DNA of 64,000 nt from Blautia wexlerae DSM 19850 (GTDB lineage Bacteria > Bacillota > Clostridia > Lachnospirales > Lachnospiraceae). Below the pieces are notes generated by a model. It was not told the DNA's origin. It was given only the letters and a program-made list of their open reading frames with translations, and made no database searches. A program made the translations under genes and the position numbers. The stretch is taken from NCBI RefSeq assembly GCF_025148125.1, contig NZ_CP102267.1, positions 990,001 to 1,054,000 of the forward strand, read 5' to 3'. Of the stretch, positions 1 to 11,810 are shown piece by piece; within the stretch, counting starts at the first letter, position 1, and the number at the start of each line of letters is the position of its first letter.

Positions 1-1944
<1,944 letters not shown>

Positions 1945-2007
1945 GAATCGCAGGAAGAATGAATCTCAAGGAAATGTCAGCATGTATGTAGTTTTGAAGA
2001 TATAGGA

Positions 2008-2038
2008 AAGGCCAGCTAGATGATAGCTGGCCTTTTTT
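2008..2038 (+). terminator. rRNA operon terminator
   Basis: An AGGCCAGCTA / TAGCTGGCCT stem with a short loop is followed by a T run, about 65 bases after the 23S end. It closes the rRNA operon without a 5S gene between. Confidence 0.9.
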
Positions 2039-2040
2039 AT

Positions 2041-2090
2041 GTGTTTCAAAGGGGAAACCATTTCTTTTTTCTGGCTGGGATTCGCGAAAA
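2041..2090. repeat. Short segment sharing both ends with the large palindromic element at 31.2 kb
   Basis: Directly after the terminator T run the sequence reads GTTTCAAAGGGGA, then about 20 bases, then CTGGCTGGGA. The same two blocks border the ~200 bp palindrome at 31247-31445, and there too they follow a terminator T run. This copy lacks the palindrome, so it may be an empty or deleted form. The relation is inferred from two examples only. Confidence 0.35.
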
Positions 2091-2182
2091 CTAGGAAGTT
2101 AGCTGGATATGGGGATTACTAAGAAAGAGGGGTAATTTTTTTACAGAATAGGTCGGGATTTTGACTTTGCAGTCAGGGCGTA

Positions 2183-2212
2183 TTGCATGGATGGAAATGG
2201 CATGTTTATAAT
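2183..2212 (+). promoter_or_regulatory. Putative sigma-A promoter of the GH39 gene
   Basis: TTGCAT (-35) and TATAAT (-10) are separated by 18 bases, about 33 bases upstream of the GH39 start codon. The rest of the 1945-2244 gap shows only the rRNA terminator and the short repeat segment. Confidence 0.5.
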
Positions 2213-2244
2213 AAAAAATAAAAATGCACTTTCAGGAGGAAAAG

Positions 2245-3711
2245 ATGGAGAATTTGAAGTTTTATGTAGATCAGAATGCGCCGAAAACTAAATTTGATCA
2301 CTATTGGGAGAAATGCGTAGGTGCTTGCCATGCATATACTGCACTGCGTGAAGATTACAGAATGATGCTGAGAAAAGCCAAGAAGGATCTGGGATTTCAG
2401 TATGTACGTTTTCATGGACTTTTTAATGATCAGATGAGTGTGGTCAGAGAAGTTGAGCCTGGAAAATACGAATACAATTTCGTCAATATTGACAATATCT
2501 TTGATTTCTTATTAAGTATTGACATGAAGCCATTTGTGGAATTGAGTTTCATGCCCACACCATTTGCATCAGGTGATCAGACTTGCTTCTATTATAAAGG
2601 AAACGTTACCATGCCTAAGAGCTTCGAACTGTGGGATGGATTGATCGTTGAGTTGTTGAAACATCTGGAGAGTAGATACGGAATGGAAGAACTGGAGAAG
2701 TGGTTCTTCGAAGTGTGGAATGAACCGGATCTGGATTTCTTTTTTGCAGGAGACCAGGAAGATTATTTCTTATTATATGAACATACTGCCAGAGCAGTAA
2801 AAAGTGTAGGCGCAAACCTGAGAACCGGCGGACCGGCCACTGCCAATAATGAGTGGATCCCGGATTTTGTCAACTACTGTGAGAAAAATTCCGTACCGCT
2901 TGATTTTATTTCCACTCATCACTATCCATCAGATGATCCCAACTGGAATGCAGATATGCATCTGGATAATTTCTTCGGAGAAGAAGTCAACTTAAACAGC
3001 GATGAGATAGACCGTAGAGGACTGCTGACCAAGATGGTACGTATTGCGAAGCATGAAGCAGGAAACCTTCCATTATATTATACAGAATGGAACACTTCAG
3101 CCAATGAGGGAGACGAATTCCATGATACACCTTACAGCTCCGCATTGGTAACCAAGACTCTCATTGATAACTATGGATATGTAGAAGCATATTCATTCTG
3201 GACATTTTCTGATATCTTCGAAGAACATGGACAGGTTCCGGGAGAGTTCAGGGGTGGATTCGGACTGCAGACCATTCATGGAATTCCGAAACCTGTATAC
3301 CGTGCCTTTGAACTGATGCATCAGCTGGGAGAGGAACGGCTTCCGAAAGTAGAAGAACAGGGACATGTGGGAATCTGCCCGATTGTGGACAAAGAAGGCA
3401 GCCTTGCAATTCTGGTCTATAATCAGGAAATGATCGGAAAATCAGTTTCTGAAGAAAAAGTAGAAATTCATATCAAAAATGCCCCCGGTAAAAAAGCAGA
3501 GATTCAGAGGATCGATGATAACCATGCAAATGCGAAAAAACAATGGGAAGAAATGGGATGCCCTACTTATCCCACACCTGCTCAGGTGAAGGAATTAAAA
3601 GAGGCTTCTGAGTTGAAAACAGAGGAATTACCTGTTAAGGTAGAAGGAGAAGAAGCAGTGCTGGAATTTGCTCTTCCGGCATATGGTGTGGCATTGATAA
3701 AATTGGTATAA
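2245..3711 (+). CDS. Glycoside hydrolase family 39 (beta-xylosidase type)
   Basis: Predicted retaining beta-xylosidase of family GH39, 488 residues, a usual length. A TIM-barrel core holds the family motifs: WNEPD (general acid/base Glu about residue 160) and YYTEWN (nucleophile Glu about residue 281). No signal peptide is seen, so it should act in the cytoplasm on imported oligosaccharides. The start chosen is the ATG at 2245 because AGGAGG lies 5 bases upstream; an in-frame ATG at 2224 has no such site. It is the first gene of a run with a YesM/YesN-like sensor and regulator and an ABC importer, which suggests uptake and cleavage of xylo-oligosaccharides. Some GH39 enzymes act on other beta-glycosides, so the substrate is inferred. 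Confidence 0.88.
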   Translation: MENLKFYVDQNAPKTKFDHYWEKCVGACHAYTALREDYRMMLRKAKKDLGFQYVRFHGLFNDQMSVVREVEPGKYEYNFVNIDNIFDFLLSIDMKPFVELSFMPTPFASGDQTCFYYKGNVTMPKSFELWDGLIVELLKHLESRYGMEELEKWFFEVWNEPDLDFFFAGDQEDYFLLYEHTARAVKSVGANLRTGGPATANNEWIPDFVNYCEKNSVPLDFISTHHYPSDDPNWNADMHLDNFFGEEVNLNSDEIDRRGLLTKMVRIAKHEAGNLPLYYTEWNTSANEGDEFHDTPYSSALVTKTLIDNYGYVEAYSFWTFSDIFEEHGQVPGEFRGGFGLQTIHGIPKPVYRAFELMHQLGEERLPKVEEQGHVGICPIVDKEGSLAILVYNQEMIGKSVSEEKVEIHIKNAPGKKAEIQRIDDNHANAKKQWEEMGCPTYPTPAQVKELKEASELKTEELPVKVEGEEAVLEFALPAYGVALIKLV

Positions 3712-3732
3712 GAAATAAGAAGAGGTGGATGC

Positions 3733-5481
3733 ATGAAGGGTTTGAAAAGGATGAAGATAAAGACAAAAATATGGGTATTGTTCCTTGCCTGCATTTTAAT
3801 GTCGTCTGTCATTTCCATAGGAACAGTGGTATACAGCAGTCAGAAATCCAATCTGAAGCATATCGGTGAAATGACAACACAGACTCTTCATGCCATCGAC
3901 AGCAACCTGGAGCTGATGATTGATCATGTAAATCAGGATACCTATGCAGTGTTCTGGAGCAAAATGTTTCAGGATACTCTGGAAGAGGTATCCAAAGGAA
4001 ATCTGACTGTGAAGACTAGAACAGAATTGCAGGACTGCCTGACCAATATCATGCTGGCAGGAGATTATATTTCCTCTATTGTATTTTATGACAATATAGG
4101 AAATTCTTTTATGTGCAACAGAGAAGAGGTTGTTTCGAAGAAAGAAATTGCTGTAGAAGATGCCTACTGGTATGAAAAAGCCATAAAAAAGGATGGGGAC
4201 TGGATCTTTGAGACAGATGGTGGAGGAATCGTCAGCTATAAAAGCAAAAACAGAAATATTCTCTCCATGATCCGTGTGATCAAGAAAAAAACAGATTATT
4301 CCAAATTGGGAATCCTCATGGTAAATATCGATGAGAAAACCATCCGCGAGATCTTCGATTCTGTGGGCGGAAATCTGAATTCCAATTTTTATGTGTTGAT
4401 GAATGACATTTTGATCTTCGGACCGAAGGAAAAAGAAAACTATGATGTAAGCAAGGATATTATCGGATCCCTGGAAGAAAATGAGACAAAGATTGTACGC
4501 AGCGAAGAGAATTCCATGGTGTATAAAAAGATCTCATCTATGATAGATGGATGGACCCTAGCTATAGAGACACCTATGAGCAGTTTTTCCAACAGTATCA
4601 GTTATTTCGATACGCTCATCGTCCTGATCGTCAATATAGGTATGCTAATCCTGTGCTGGATTTTTATTTCCCATACAGTGAGCAGACCGATCCAGAAAAT
4701 GGAAGAACAGATGATGTATTCTAAATCTATTCCTGAGAACTTGGAGGTGGATGAAGAATGTGAGGATGAGATCACCAACCTGAAACGGACCTATAATAAT
4801 CTGTTGAATTCTATCCGTAAGCTTCTGGAGAGAACCAAGGAAGAAGAGAAGATCATTCGGAAAAATGAACTGGATCTGATCCTGGAGCAGATCAATCCCC
4901 ATTTCCTGTATAATACTCTGGATGTGATCAGCGGCCTTACTCTGATCGGGGATCAGGACAAAAGTTTCCAGATGACACAGGCGCTGGGAAGATTTTACAG
5001 AAACAGCTTAAACAGTGGATGTCAGGTGATCACGGTGAGGGAAGAACTGGATATTATCAAAAGTTACATGACGATCATCAATATCCGGTATAATAATGAA
5101 ATCAGCATTGAATATAAAGTGGATGAAAATCTGCTGGATATTCTGATGCTGAAACTGATCCTGCAGCCTTTGGTGGAGAATGCAGTCCATCATGGAATGC
5201 GCCAGAAAGAGGGCAAAGGGGAACTGTGTATTTCTGTGCAGGCACTGGACGACAAACTGATGGAAGTTTCTGTGAGAGATAATGGGGTAGGGATTCCGGA
5301 GGATAAGATCCGGCTGATCCTGGAAGGCGGATATAAAACTTCCAAGTCAGGATTCGGGCTTCACAGTGTGAAACAGAGAGTTGAACTATTTTATGGGATT
5401 GAGGATGCAGTATCCATATCTAGCCAGCCGGGATGCTGGACGGAAGTGAGGGTACGTTTTTCATACAAAACAGATGGTTAA
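3733..5481 (+). CDS. Sensor histidine kinase, YesM/LytS type
   Basis: Membrane sensor kinase of 582 residues. It has an N-terminal membrane segment (about 10-30), a large extracellular sensing region to about 295, a second membrane segment (about 297-318), a HAMP-like linker, then a His_kinase domain with QINPHFLYNT (phosphorylated His) and an HATPase with LVENAVHHG (N box) and DNGVGI (G1 box). It begins 21 bases after the GH39 stop, with an AGAGGTGG site 5 bases before the ATG. The response regulator follows at once. Kinases of this kind usually sense sugars outside the cell and control a nearby ABC importer through an AraC-type regulator. The ligand here is inferred, probably xylo-oligosaccharides. 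Confidence 0.9.
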   Translation: MKGLKRMKIKTKIWVLFLACILMSSVISIGTVVYSSQKSNLKHIGEMTTQTLHAIDSNLELMIDHVNQDTYAVFWSKMFQDTLEEVSKGNLTVKTRTELQDCLTNIMLAGDYISSIVFYDNIGNSFMCNREEVVSKKEIAVEDAYWYEKAIKKDGDWIFETDGGGIVSYKSKNRNILSMIRVIKKKTDYSKLGILMVNIDEKTIREIFDSVGGNLNSNFYVLMNDILIFGPKEKENYDVSKDIIGSLEENETKIVRSEENSMVYKKISSMIDGWTLAIETPMSSFSNSISYFDTLIVLIVNIGMLILCWIFISHTVSRPIQKMEEQMMYSKSIPENLEVDEECEDEITNLKRTYNNLLNSIRKLLERTKEEEKIIRKNELDLILEQINPHFLYNTLDVISGLTLIGDQDKSFQMTQALGRFYRNSLNSGCQVITVREELDIIKSYMTIINIRYNNEISIEYKVDENLLDILMLKLILQPLVENAVHHGMRQKEGKGELCISVQALDDKLMEVSVRDNGVGIPEDKIRLILEGGYKTSKSGFGLHSVKQRVELFYGIEDAVSISSQPGCWTEVRVRFSYKTDG

Positions 5482-5501
5482 TACGAAGAAGAGGGACAGT
5501 A

Positions 5502-7061
5502 ATGGAGAAGGATGTTATTAATATACTAATAGTAGATGATGAGAAATATGAAGGCATATTAATGGAAAAAAGCGTAGCCTGGGAATCGGAGGGGTTTCAC
5601 ATTATGGGCAATGTCCAGTGTGCAGAGGATGCGCTGGCACTGATGGAGAAACAGACGCCAGATATTGTGTATACAGACATTAATATGCCGAGAATAGATG
5701 GACTGGAACTGAGCAGGCGCATCCGGGAGACATATCCGGCAGTGCATATTGTGATCGTTACCGGATACCGGGAGTTCGAATATGCCAGAGAAGCCATACA
5801 CATAGGAGTGGAAGAATTTCTGTTAAAACCTATCCAGTCAGATGAACTTCTGGCTGCTGCGGTGAAGCTGCGGGAACAGATCCTGAAGGAACGGGAACAG
5901 CAGTCGAAAGATGTGGAAATCTATCCGGTTCTCTGCCAGGAACTGCTTCGAAGGATCGTCACCGGGTATATTAAATCTGAGGAAGCTGAGGAAAAGCTTT
6001 CTGAATATCAGATCCGGCTGTGGAAAAACAAAGGAGTCCGGGGAGCTTTGCTCATCATGGATCTGGAAGATCACGATATTCTGCTGAAACTTCTGGAGAT
6101 CATGAATGAAGCTCTGGGTGAAAAAAATTACGGGTATTTCTCCCTGGAGAAGAACAAGATATTTTTTGTTGTAGAAGAAACGCCGGAGATTAAAAAGCTG
6201 CTCGGGAATGCATTTGAACAGATTACTGAACTGGGCAAAGACGGCACAGTAGCTACATCAGTCAGCTGTTATTATGAAGAAATAGATGACAGTCCGAAAA
6301 TACTCTCAGAATGTGAGGAAGCACTGGTAGACACTATGCGGGATGAGAGAAAGACCCTGATCTTCTACGAGGATTATATTGAATATATGCAGCAGATCAG
6401 TCATTCTTACCCGGTGAATTTCGACAGTTACAGGATCGCAGTGAAAAGTGGTGACCAGGAAGCGGCTGTTGGATTTATAGACCATTATCTGGAACAGTAT
6501 ATTTTTAACGGTCCGTTGATGATCTCTCAGCTTCGTAATCTGGGGGTTCTGCTCTTCCACAATACGATGTCTGTATTGAAGGAAAGCAATAAACATCTGG
6601 ATAATGAAGAACAGGTAAAGATCCTGGAAAATATTTCAGGGATTAATACACTGCAGGAGTTCTGCAGAACACTGTATGCTCTAATCGAGGGAACCATACA
6701 GACGATTTCACGGAATGCAGGAGGAAATACAGTAGCTCAGAAAGCACAGGAATATATTGAACAGAATCTGGACAGGGAGAAACTGTCCCTGAACCTGATC
6801 GCATCGGATCTGTTTGTAAATGCCAGTTATCTCAGCCGTATTTTCAAACAGTCTGTAGGGGAAAGTATTACGAAATATATTATGCGCAAGCGCGTGGAGA
6901 AGAGTATGGAGCTTTTTGATACTACGGATCTGAAAGTATATGAAGTAGCGGCGGCCGTGGGAATGCCTGATGCACATTACTTCGGAACATCCTTTAAAAA
7001 GTACACCGGAAAAACAGTAAATGAGTACAAAAGTAAAAATCGCACCCTTTCAGGTAAATAA
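5502..7061 (+). CDS. Response regulator with C-terminal AraC DNA-binding domain (YesN type)
   Basis: Cytoplasmic regulator of 519 residues, partner of the kinase just upstream. The N-terminal receiver domain has the acidic pocket (ILIVDDE) and the phospho-acceptor Asp in DIVYTDINMPRIDG. A long middle region of no clear family follows, then a C-terminal double helix-turn-helix (from about NLDREKLSLNLIASDLF to the end). The ATG at 5502 is preferred over an upstream in-frame start at 5433 because that one lies inside the kinase gene and 5502 has a GAGGGAC site just before it. It probably activates the promoter ahead of the binding-protein gene at 7144. Confidence 0.9.
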   Translation: MEKDVINILIVDDEKYEGILMEKSVAWESEGFHIMGNVQCAEDALALMEKQTPDIVYTDINMPRIDGLELSRRIRETYPAVHIVIVTGYREFEYAREAIHIGVEEFLLKPIQSDELLAAAVKLREQILKEREQQSKDVEIYPVLCQELLRRIVTGYIKSEEAEEKLSEYQIRLWKNKGVRGALLIMDLEDHDILLKLLEIMNEALGEKNYGYFSLEKNKIFFVVEETPEIKKLLGNAFEQITELGKDGTVATSVSCYYEEIDDSPKILSECEEALVDTMRDERKTLIFYEDYIEYMQQISHSYPVNFDSYRIAVKSGDQEAAVGFIDHYLEQYIFNGPLMISQLRNLGVLLFHNTMSVLKESNKHLDNEEQVKILENISGINTLQEFCRTLYALIEGTIQTISRNAGGNTVAQKAQEYIEQNLDREKLSLNLIASDLFVNASYLSRIFKQSVGESITKYIMRKRVEKSMELFDTTDLKVYEVAAAVGMPDAHYFGTSFKKYTGKTVNEYKSKNRTLSGK

Positions 7062-7067
7062 TCTGAA

Positions 7068-7096
7068 TTGAGAAAACGCCTTCCGGATTTTATAAT
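7068..7096 (+). promoter_or_regulatory. Promoter of the binding-protein/permease operon
   Basis: TTGAGA and TATAAT are spaced by 17 bases, about 48 bases before the ATG of the binding protein. It gives the transporter genes their own promoter inside the locus and is the natural target of the upstream response regulator. Confidence 0.65.
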
Positions 7097-7143
7097 ATCA
7101 ACATAACAAGTCACTTAGAGTTCATAATTCAGGGAGGAAAAAA

Positions 7144-8430
7144 ATGAACAATTGGAAAAAGTTTACAGCAGCGTGCATGGGTGTTGCAATGGTTGGAACA
7201 ACAGTTTTCGGAGCATCTGCAACAGTTTTCGCAGCTGATACAGTAACACTGGATGTATGGCATCAGTTTACAGACCCGGAAAGTGCACAGACACAGGCAT
7301 TCGAGGCAGCGGTAGAAGAATACGAGAAAGAACATGAAAATATCAAAATTGAACTTCACGGTCTGGATACAGAATCCTATAAGACAAAAATCTCTACAGA
7401 ATTCGCAAGCAGCGCTTCTGGAGTAGATGTATTTTATTACTGGGCACCTGGAAAACTGAAACAGCTTACAGATGCTGATAAAGTTTTACCGTTAAATGAT
7501 TATGTAACAGATGATATTAAGAGCAGAATTAAAGAAGGTTCCACAAGCAACTTTGAACTGGATGGAAATTTATATGCACTTCCGATTGACAGCTATATGA
7601 TGTGCCTGTTCTGCAACAAAGATTTATTTGACCAGGCAGGAGTAGAGATTCCTACTACTTATGATGAACTGATCACAGCCGGCGAAGCGCTTGCGAAACT
7701 GGACGGAGTAACACCATTGGCTGTCGGCGCAAAAGATGCATGGCTTGCAGGTGCTCTGTATGAATCACTTGCACTGAGAGAAGTAGGTGCTTCTGAAGTA
7801 CAGTCCGCACTTCTGGGCGAAACAGAATTCACAAACGAGGGATTCAAGAAAGCAGCAGAAGATGTTGTTGAATTATACGACAAAGGAATCCTTGGCAAGA
7901 ACCCTCTGGAAGACGGCGAAGCAGAAGCTACCGCAGACTTCCTCAACGGAAAAGTTGCAATGCAGCTTGACGGAAGCTGGTTCGCAGGAACTATCGACAA
8001 TGCAGAAGACAGCGCTGTTAAAGATGTAGAAGTGATCACATTCCCTGTAGTTTCTGACGAGCAGGATGCAGCTGATTATGCAGGCGGTGCAAGTGCTTCC
8101 TTCTTTGTAAACAAAAACACAGATACACCGGAAGAGTCCGCAGATTTCGCAATGTATATTTCTGAGAAAATGGGCGAGCAGGCTCTGGAACTTGGCACAG
8201 GATTCCCATGCTGGAATACAGATGTTGACACAGACACGATCTCCCCGACATTTGTAAAATTAATGGATCTCTATGATGGCGTAAAAACAGGTGTACAGAA
8301 CTGGGATGGTATCATAAATGCAAACGCAGCAGCTGTTCATCTGGAGCAGGCTCAGTCCTTACTTTCCGGAAACGCAGATATTGACAGCTTTATGACTGCA
8401 CATCAGGATGCAATCAGCGCAGCAGAATAA
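7144..8430 (+). CDS. Sugar ABC transporter substrate-binding protein (family 1)
   Basis: Extracellular sugar-binding protein of 428 residues. The N-terminus has a positively charged stretch, a hydrophobic core and a likely cleavage after VFA (about residue 31). There is no lipobox, so it is either released or held by another means. The body has the family features LDVWHQFTDPE, LPIDSYMMCLFCNKDLFDQ and QLDGSWFAG. A GGGAGG site precedes the ATG. Two permease genes follow directly and the GH39/kinase/regulator genes precede it. Xylo-oligosaccharide binding is inferred from the GH39 neighbour. Confidence 0.88.
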   Translation: MNNWKKFTAACMGVAMVGTTVFGASATVFAADTVTLDVWHQFTDPESAQTQAFEAAVEEYEKEHENIKIELHGLDTESYKTKISTEFASSASGVDVFYYWAPGKLKQLTDADKVLPLNDYVTDDIKSRIKEGSTSNFELDGNLYALPIDSYMMCLFCNKDLFDQAGVEIPTTYDELITAGEALAKLDGVTPLAVGAKDAWLAGALYESLALREVGASEVQSALLGETEFTNEGFKKAAEDVVELYDKGILGKNPLEDGEAEATADFLNGKVAMQLDGSWFAGTIDNAEDSAVKDVEVITFPVVSDEQDAADYAGGASASFFVNKNTDTPEESADFAMYISEKMGEQALELGTGFPCWNTDVDTDTISPTFVKLMDLYDGVKTGVQNWDGIINANAAAVHLEQAQSLLSGNADIDSFMTAHQDAISAAE

Positions 8431-8445
8431 CGTAGGGATGAAACT

Positions 8446-9333
8446 ATGAAAAAACTTTTAAGTAATAAGGCCTATATCGCTGTTTTCGTCGCACCGGGCC
8501 TGATCCTGTTTCTGGTAATGGCGGTGATCCCGCTGTTTACCACAGGATATTACGGACTGTTCAATTACGACGGAATCGGAGAAAAAGTCTTTATTGGATT
8601 AAAAAATTACAAAGAACTATTTACAACAGATCCTTATTTCCTGAGATCTGTATTGAACTCATTTATTCTGGCAGCAGGTTCTTTGTTTATTCAGATCCCT
8701 ATCGCGTTATTCCTGGCCATCCTCCTGGCAAACGGGATCAAGGGAGAGGGCTTTTACAGAACTGTATTTTTCCTGCCGGTAGTAATCTCCAGTATGGTAA
8801 TCGGACAGCTCTGGTGCAAGATCTTCAACAGTGAGGGACTTCTGAATGCGATCCTGGGTGCACTGGGAATGGTAAACGATACTGCATGGCTGGTAAATCC
8901 GAAAACTGCTTATATGACAACGGTGATCCCGGCAATCTGGCAGAGCATCGGATACCATATGGTCATCCTCTATGCAGGTGTGAAGAATATTTCGCCGGAA
9001 TATTATGAAGCTGCGAAACTGGACGGAGCTACAGGATTCAAGGCAGCTACGAAGATCACGATCCCGCTGCTGATGCCGACGATTAAAGTATGTGCCACAT
9101 TTGCACTGGTTGGTTCTCTGCGTGTATTTGACCTGGTATATGTTATGACAGGCGGCGGCCCGAACCATGTCAGTGAAGTTCCTGCAACATTGATGTATGA
9201 TAATCTGTTTGTAAAATGCCGCTATGGTTACGGCAGCGCCCAGGCGTTCTTCATCGTGTTTGAATGTCTGCTGTTCAGCTTCCTGCTCAATCGCATTTTC
9301 AAAAAATCTGAAGAAAATGCATCAATGATTTGA
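8446..9333 (+). CDS. Sugar ABC transporter permease (MalF/UgpA type)
   Basis: Inner-membrane permease of 295 residues with six predicted membrane segments. The cytoplasmic EAA loop that contacts the ATPase is seen in YYEAAKLDGATGFKAATKI about two-thirds along. It starts 15 bases after the binding-protein stop and pairs with the next permease to form the channel. No ATPase gene is present in the locus. Confidence 0.9.
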   Translation: MKKLLSNKAYIAVFVAPGLILFLVMAVIPLFTTGYYGLFNYDGIGEKVFIGLKNYKELFTTDPYFLRSVLNSFILAAGSLFIQIPIALFLAILLANGIKGEGFYRTVFFLPVVISSMVIGQLWCKIFNSEGLLNAILGALGMVNDTAWLVNPKTAYMTTVIPAIWQSIGYHMVILYAGVKNISPEYYEAAKLDGATGFKAATKITIPLLMPTIKVCATFALVGSLRVFDLVYVMTGGGPNHVSEVPATLMYDNLFVKCRYGYGSAQAFFIVFECLLFSFLLNRIFKKSEENASMI

Positions 9334-9345
9334 GAGGAGACGCAG

Positions 9346-10185
9346 ATGAAAATGAGTGCTATGAAATTAAAAAAGACCTTAATCTATCTGTTCCTGGCTG
9401 TATTTACCTTTGTTCAGATATTCCCGTTCTACTGGCTAGTAACTTTTTCATTCAAAAGTAACACGGAAATATTTGATTCCAACAACCTGGTGGGTCTGCC
9501 GAAAGTATGGCATTTTGGAAATTACTCCAAGGCCCTTATGGGAGGAGAAATCTTACGATATCTGTTGAACTCTGTTTTCTATGCAGCAGTGACAGTTGTT
9601 GTTTCAACACTTCTGGCATCCATGGTTGCATATGCGATAAATAGAATGTACTGGAAAGCAAAAGGAATTGTGGCAGCAATCTTCAGTTTGGGAATCATGA
9701 TTCCTGTACAGGCAACTCTGCTTCCACTGTTTCAGGGACTGGATCGACTGGGAATCAGAGGCGGATATCTGGGACTGATGCTTCCGTATATTACATTTGC
9801 CATGCCGATGACGGTTATGATATTAAGCGGATTCTTCAAAGCTCTGCCAAGAGAGATCGAAGAGGCTGCATGTATTGATGGATGTAATATTTTCAACATG
9901 TTTTTCAGAATCATCCTGCCTATGATACGTCCTGGAATTGCCACTTCCTGTATCTTCGCATTCTTGAATACATGGAACGAGCTTTTATTTGCAAACACAT
10001 TTGTAGACAGTTCACAGTACAAGACACTTCCTGTAGGAATTATGTCTTTTGTAGGAGAACATTCCACGAACTGGGGAATTATCGGAGCCGGTATGGTGAT
10101 CGCTACACTGCCGACAGTAGTGATTTATCTGTTACTGAGCAAACAGGTTCAGGAGAGTTTTACAGTTGGAGCTGTAAAAGGTTAA
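9346..10185 (+). CDS. Sugar ABC transporter permease (MalG/UgpE type)
   Basis: Second permease subunit, 279 residues, six predicted membrane segments. Its EAA loop reads EIEEAACIDGCNIFNMFFRI. It begins 12 bases after the first permease with a GAGGAGA site and ends the operon, being followed by a hairpin terminator. The ATP-binding subunit must come from elsewhere, most likely a shared MsmX-like protein (inference). Confidence 0.9.
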   Translation: MKMSAMKLKKTLIYLFLAVFTFVQIFPFYWLVTFSFKSNTEIFDSNNLVGLPKVWHFGNYSKALMGGEILRYLLNSVFYAAVTVVVSTLLASMVAYAINRMYWKAKGIVAAIFSLGIMIPVQATLLPLFQGLDRLGIRGGYLGLMLPYITFAMPMTVMILSGFFKALPREIEEAACIDGCNIFNMFFRIILPMIRPGIATSCIFAFLNTWNELLFANTFVDSSQYKTLPVGIMSFVGEHSTNWGIIGAGMVIATLPTVVIYLLLSKQVQESFTVGAVKG

Positions 10186-10198
10186 ATAGTGAACATAA

Positions 10199-10256
10199 AG
10201 AGAAACTGTATTTTCTGATCAGAGGATCATGGACTAGGAGATGCAGTTTCTTTTTT
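10199..10256 (+). terminator. Terminator of the GH39/ABC locus
   Basis: AGAAACTG and CAGTTTCT are inverted around a loop of about 35 bases, followed by a T run. It lies 13 bases after the last permease stop. Confidence 0.7.
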
Positions 10257-10257
10257 C

Positions 10258-10522
10258 GTGTTTAATCCCTTTTATCAGTTTACACATACCATTGTCTCCT
10301 GTACCATGGCAGCAGAGGAGTGATCAATTCCAAGTATGATTGGTCCACAGGGGTTTACAATCAGGGATTCCATGTACATCCGGAATGGCGGGGAAAGGTA
10401 ATCGCAGATTGGAACTTTGAACTTCCTGCTCATGCTCATAATACTTGAAATGCCATACGCTGACTCATGAATATCAGATTTCATTAGGAAAATAAGGGAC
10501 TGTCTATGGAGGTCTCTTGTTG
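10258..10522. other. Gene-free stretch between convergent genes
   Basis: This stretch separates the ABC operon from the converging peptidase T gene. A short minus-strand frame of 69 codons (10275-10484) exists, but it has no convincing ribosome site and no family I recognise. It may be a decayed remnant or chance. Confidence 0.4.
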
Positions 10523-11752
10523 TTATATGAATGGATATTTGTAAAATAATTCGATAATCTTTAATCCTACATCTACAGCAATATCCATTCCTTCAACAGT
10601 AATGTGTTCATAAGGTCCATGATAAGCATGTCCTCCTGTTCCGAGATTCGGGCATGGGAGTCCCATAAAGCTTAACTGGGCACCGTCTGTGCCTCCGCGG
10701 ATCGGGGTGATAAGCGGCGGGATATTGCATTCTTTGCATGCTGCAGTTGCATGCTCAATCAGTTCCATGCAGGTGTCGATGATTTCTTTCATATTTCGGT
10801 ACTGTTCTGTGATGGTAAGTGAGACAGTTCCTTTTCCCCATTTTTCATTTAAAATTTTAGTGATGTGTTCCATACTCTTCTTACGGACATCAAAAGTAGT
10901 TGCATTGTGGTCACGAATGATATATTCGAGAGCAGCGTGTGAGACATCTCCCTTTATGGAATAGAGATGGAAAAATCCTTCATAGTCTTCCGTATTTCTT
11001 GGTGTGTCAGCGGAAGGGAGCATGGAATTGAACTCCATGGCAACAAGTGCTGCGTTGACCATTGTATTTTTAGAAGAACCCGGGTGTACGTTTACACCGG
11101 TAAATTCTACTACTGCTCTGGCAGCATTAAAGTTTTCATACTGGATTTCACCTTCTGTATCACCATCAAGTGTATAAGCAAAATCAGCTCCAAATTTTTT
11201 TATATCAAAATGGGCTGGTCCCATTCCTATTTCTTCGTCAGGGGTAAATGCAATGCAGAGAGGACCATGCGGAATAGTATTGTCATTGAGGTGTTCAATT
11301 ATTGTCATAATCTCGGCAATTCCGGCTTTGTCATCTGCACCGAGGATGGTGGTTCCATCGGAAGTAATGAGAGTTCTGCCTTTTAATGTGGAGAGATGAG
11401 GGAACATTTTCGGGGAGAGAACTCTGCCGCTGGTTCCAAGTGCAAGGTTTTTGCCGTCATAATTCGGAGTGATAACCGGAGTAACCGGATGATCGCAGAA
11501 ATCAGAGACTGTATCCATATGAGCGATAAAGCCCAGTTTTTGGCAGGATTCATATCCTCTGGTTGCCGGAATATGTCCATAGACATAGCAATGTTCATCT
11601 ACATCGGCATCTTTCACACCCAGTTCCCTTAATTCCTGAACCAGAAGTCTGGCAAGGTCAAACTGATATTGTGTAGATGGGGAAGTACCGGTTTCTTCAC
11701 TGCTTGGAGTGAATACTTTTACATAAGATAATAGGCGTTCGTATGCTTTCAT
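10523..11752 (-). CDS. pepT: Peptidase T (tripeptide aminopeptidase)
   Basis: Cytoplasmic zinc tripeptidase of the M20B family, 409 residues, the usual length. Metal-site motifs are visible: GFIAHMDTVSDF (His and Asp), GADDKAGIAE (bridging Asp), TPDEEIGMG (catalytic Glu-Glu) and the C-terminal GTGGHAYHGPYEH. An AGGAGG site precedes the ATG by about 7 bases. It is a single gene, transcribed against the upstream operon, that releases the N-terminal residue from tripeptides. Confidence 0.96.
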   Translation of the reverse strand: MKAYERLLSYVKVFTPSSEETGTSPSTQYQFDLARLLVQELRELGVKDADVDEHCYVYGHIPATRGYESCQKLGFIAHMDTVSDFCDHPVTPVITPNYDGKNLALGTSGRVLSPKMFPHLSTLKGRTLITSDGTTILGADDKAGIAEIMTIIEHLNDNTIPHGPLCIAFTPDEEIGMGPAHFDIKKFGADFAYTLDGDTEGEIQYENFNAARAVVEFTGVNVHPGSSKNTMVNAALVAMEFNSMLPSADTPRNTEDYEGFFHLYSIKGDVSHAALEYIIRDHNATTFDVRKKSMEHITKILNEKWGKGTVSLTITEQYRNMKEIIDTCMELIEHATAACKECNIPPLITPIRGGTDGAQLSFMGLPCPNLGTGGHAYHGPYEHITVEGMDIAVDVGLKIIELFYKYPFI

Positions 11753-11810
11753 GAAAAACCTCCTGAGACCGAATTATTTGAAAAAGTTTCGGCTTTAATA
11801 TAATAAGTAT

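Noticed and set aside
10275..10484. 69-codon minus-strand frame downstream of peptidase T
   Set aside because: No ribosome site, no recognised family, and placed between converging genes. Kept only as a note in the intergenic entry.
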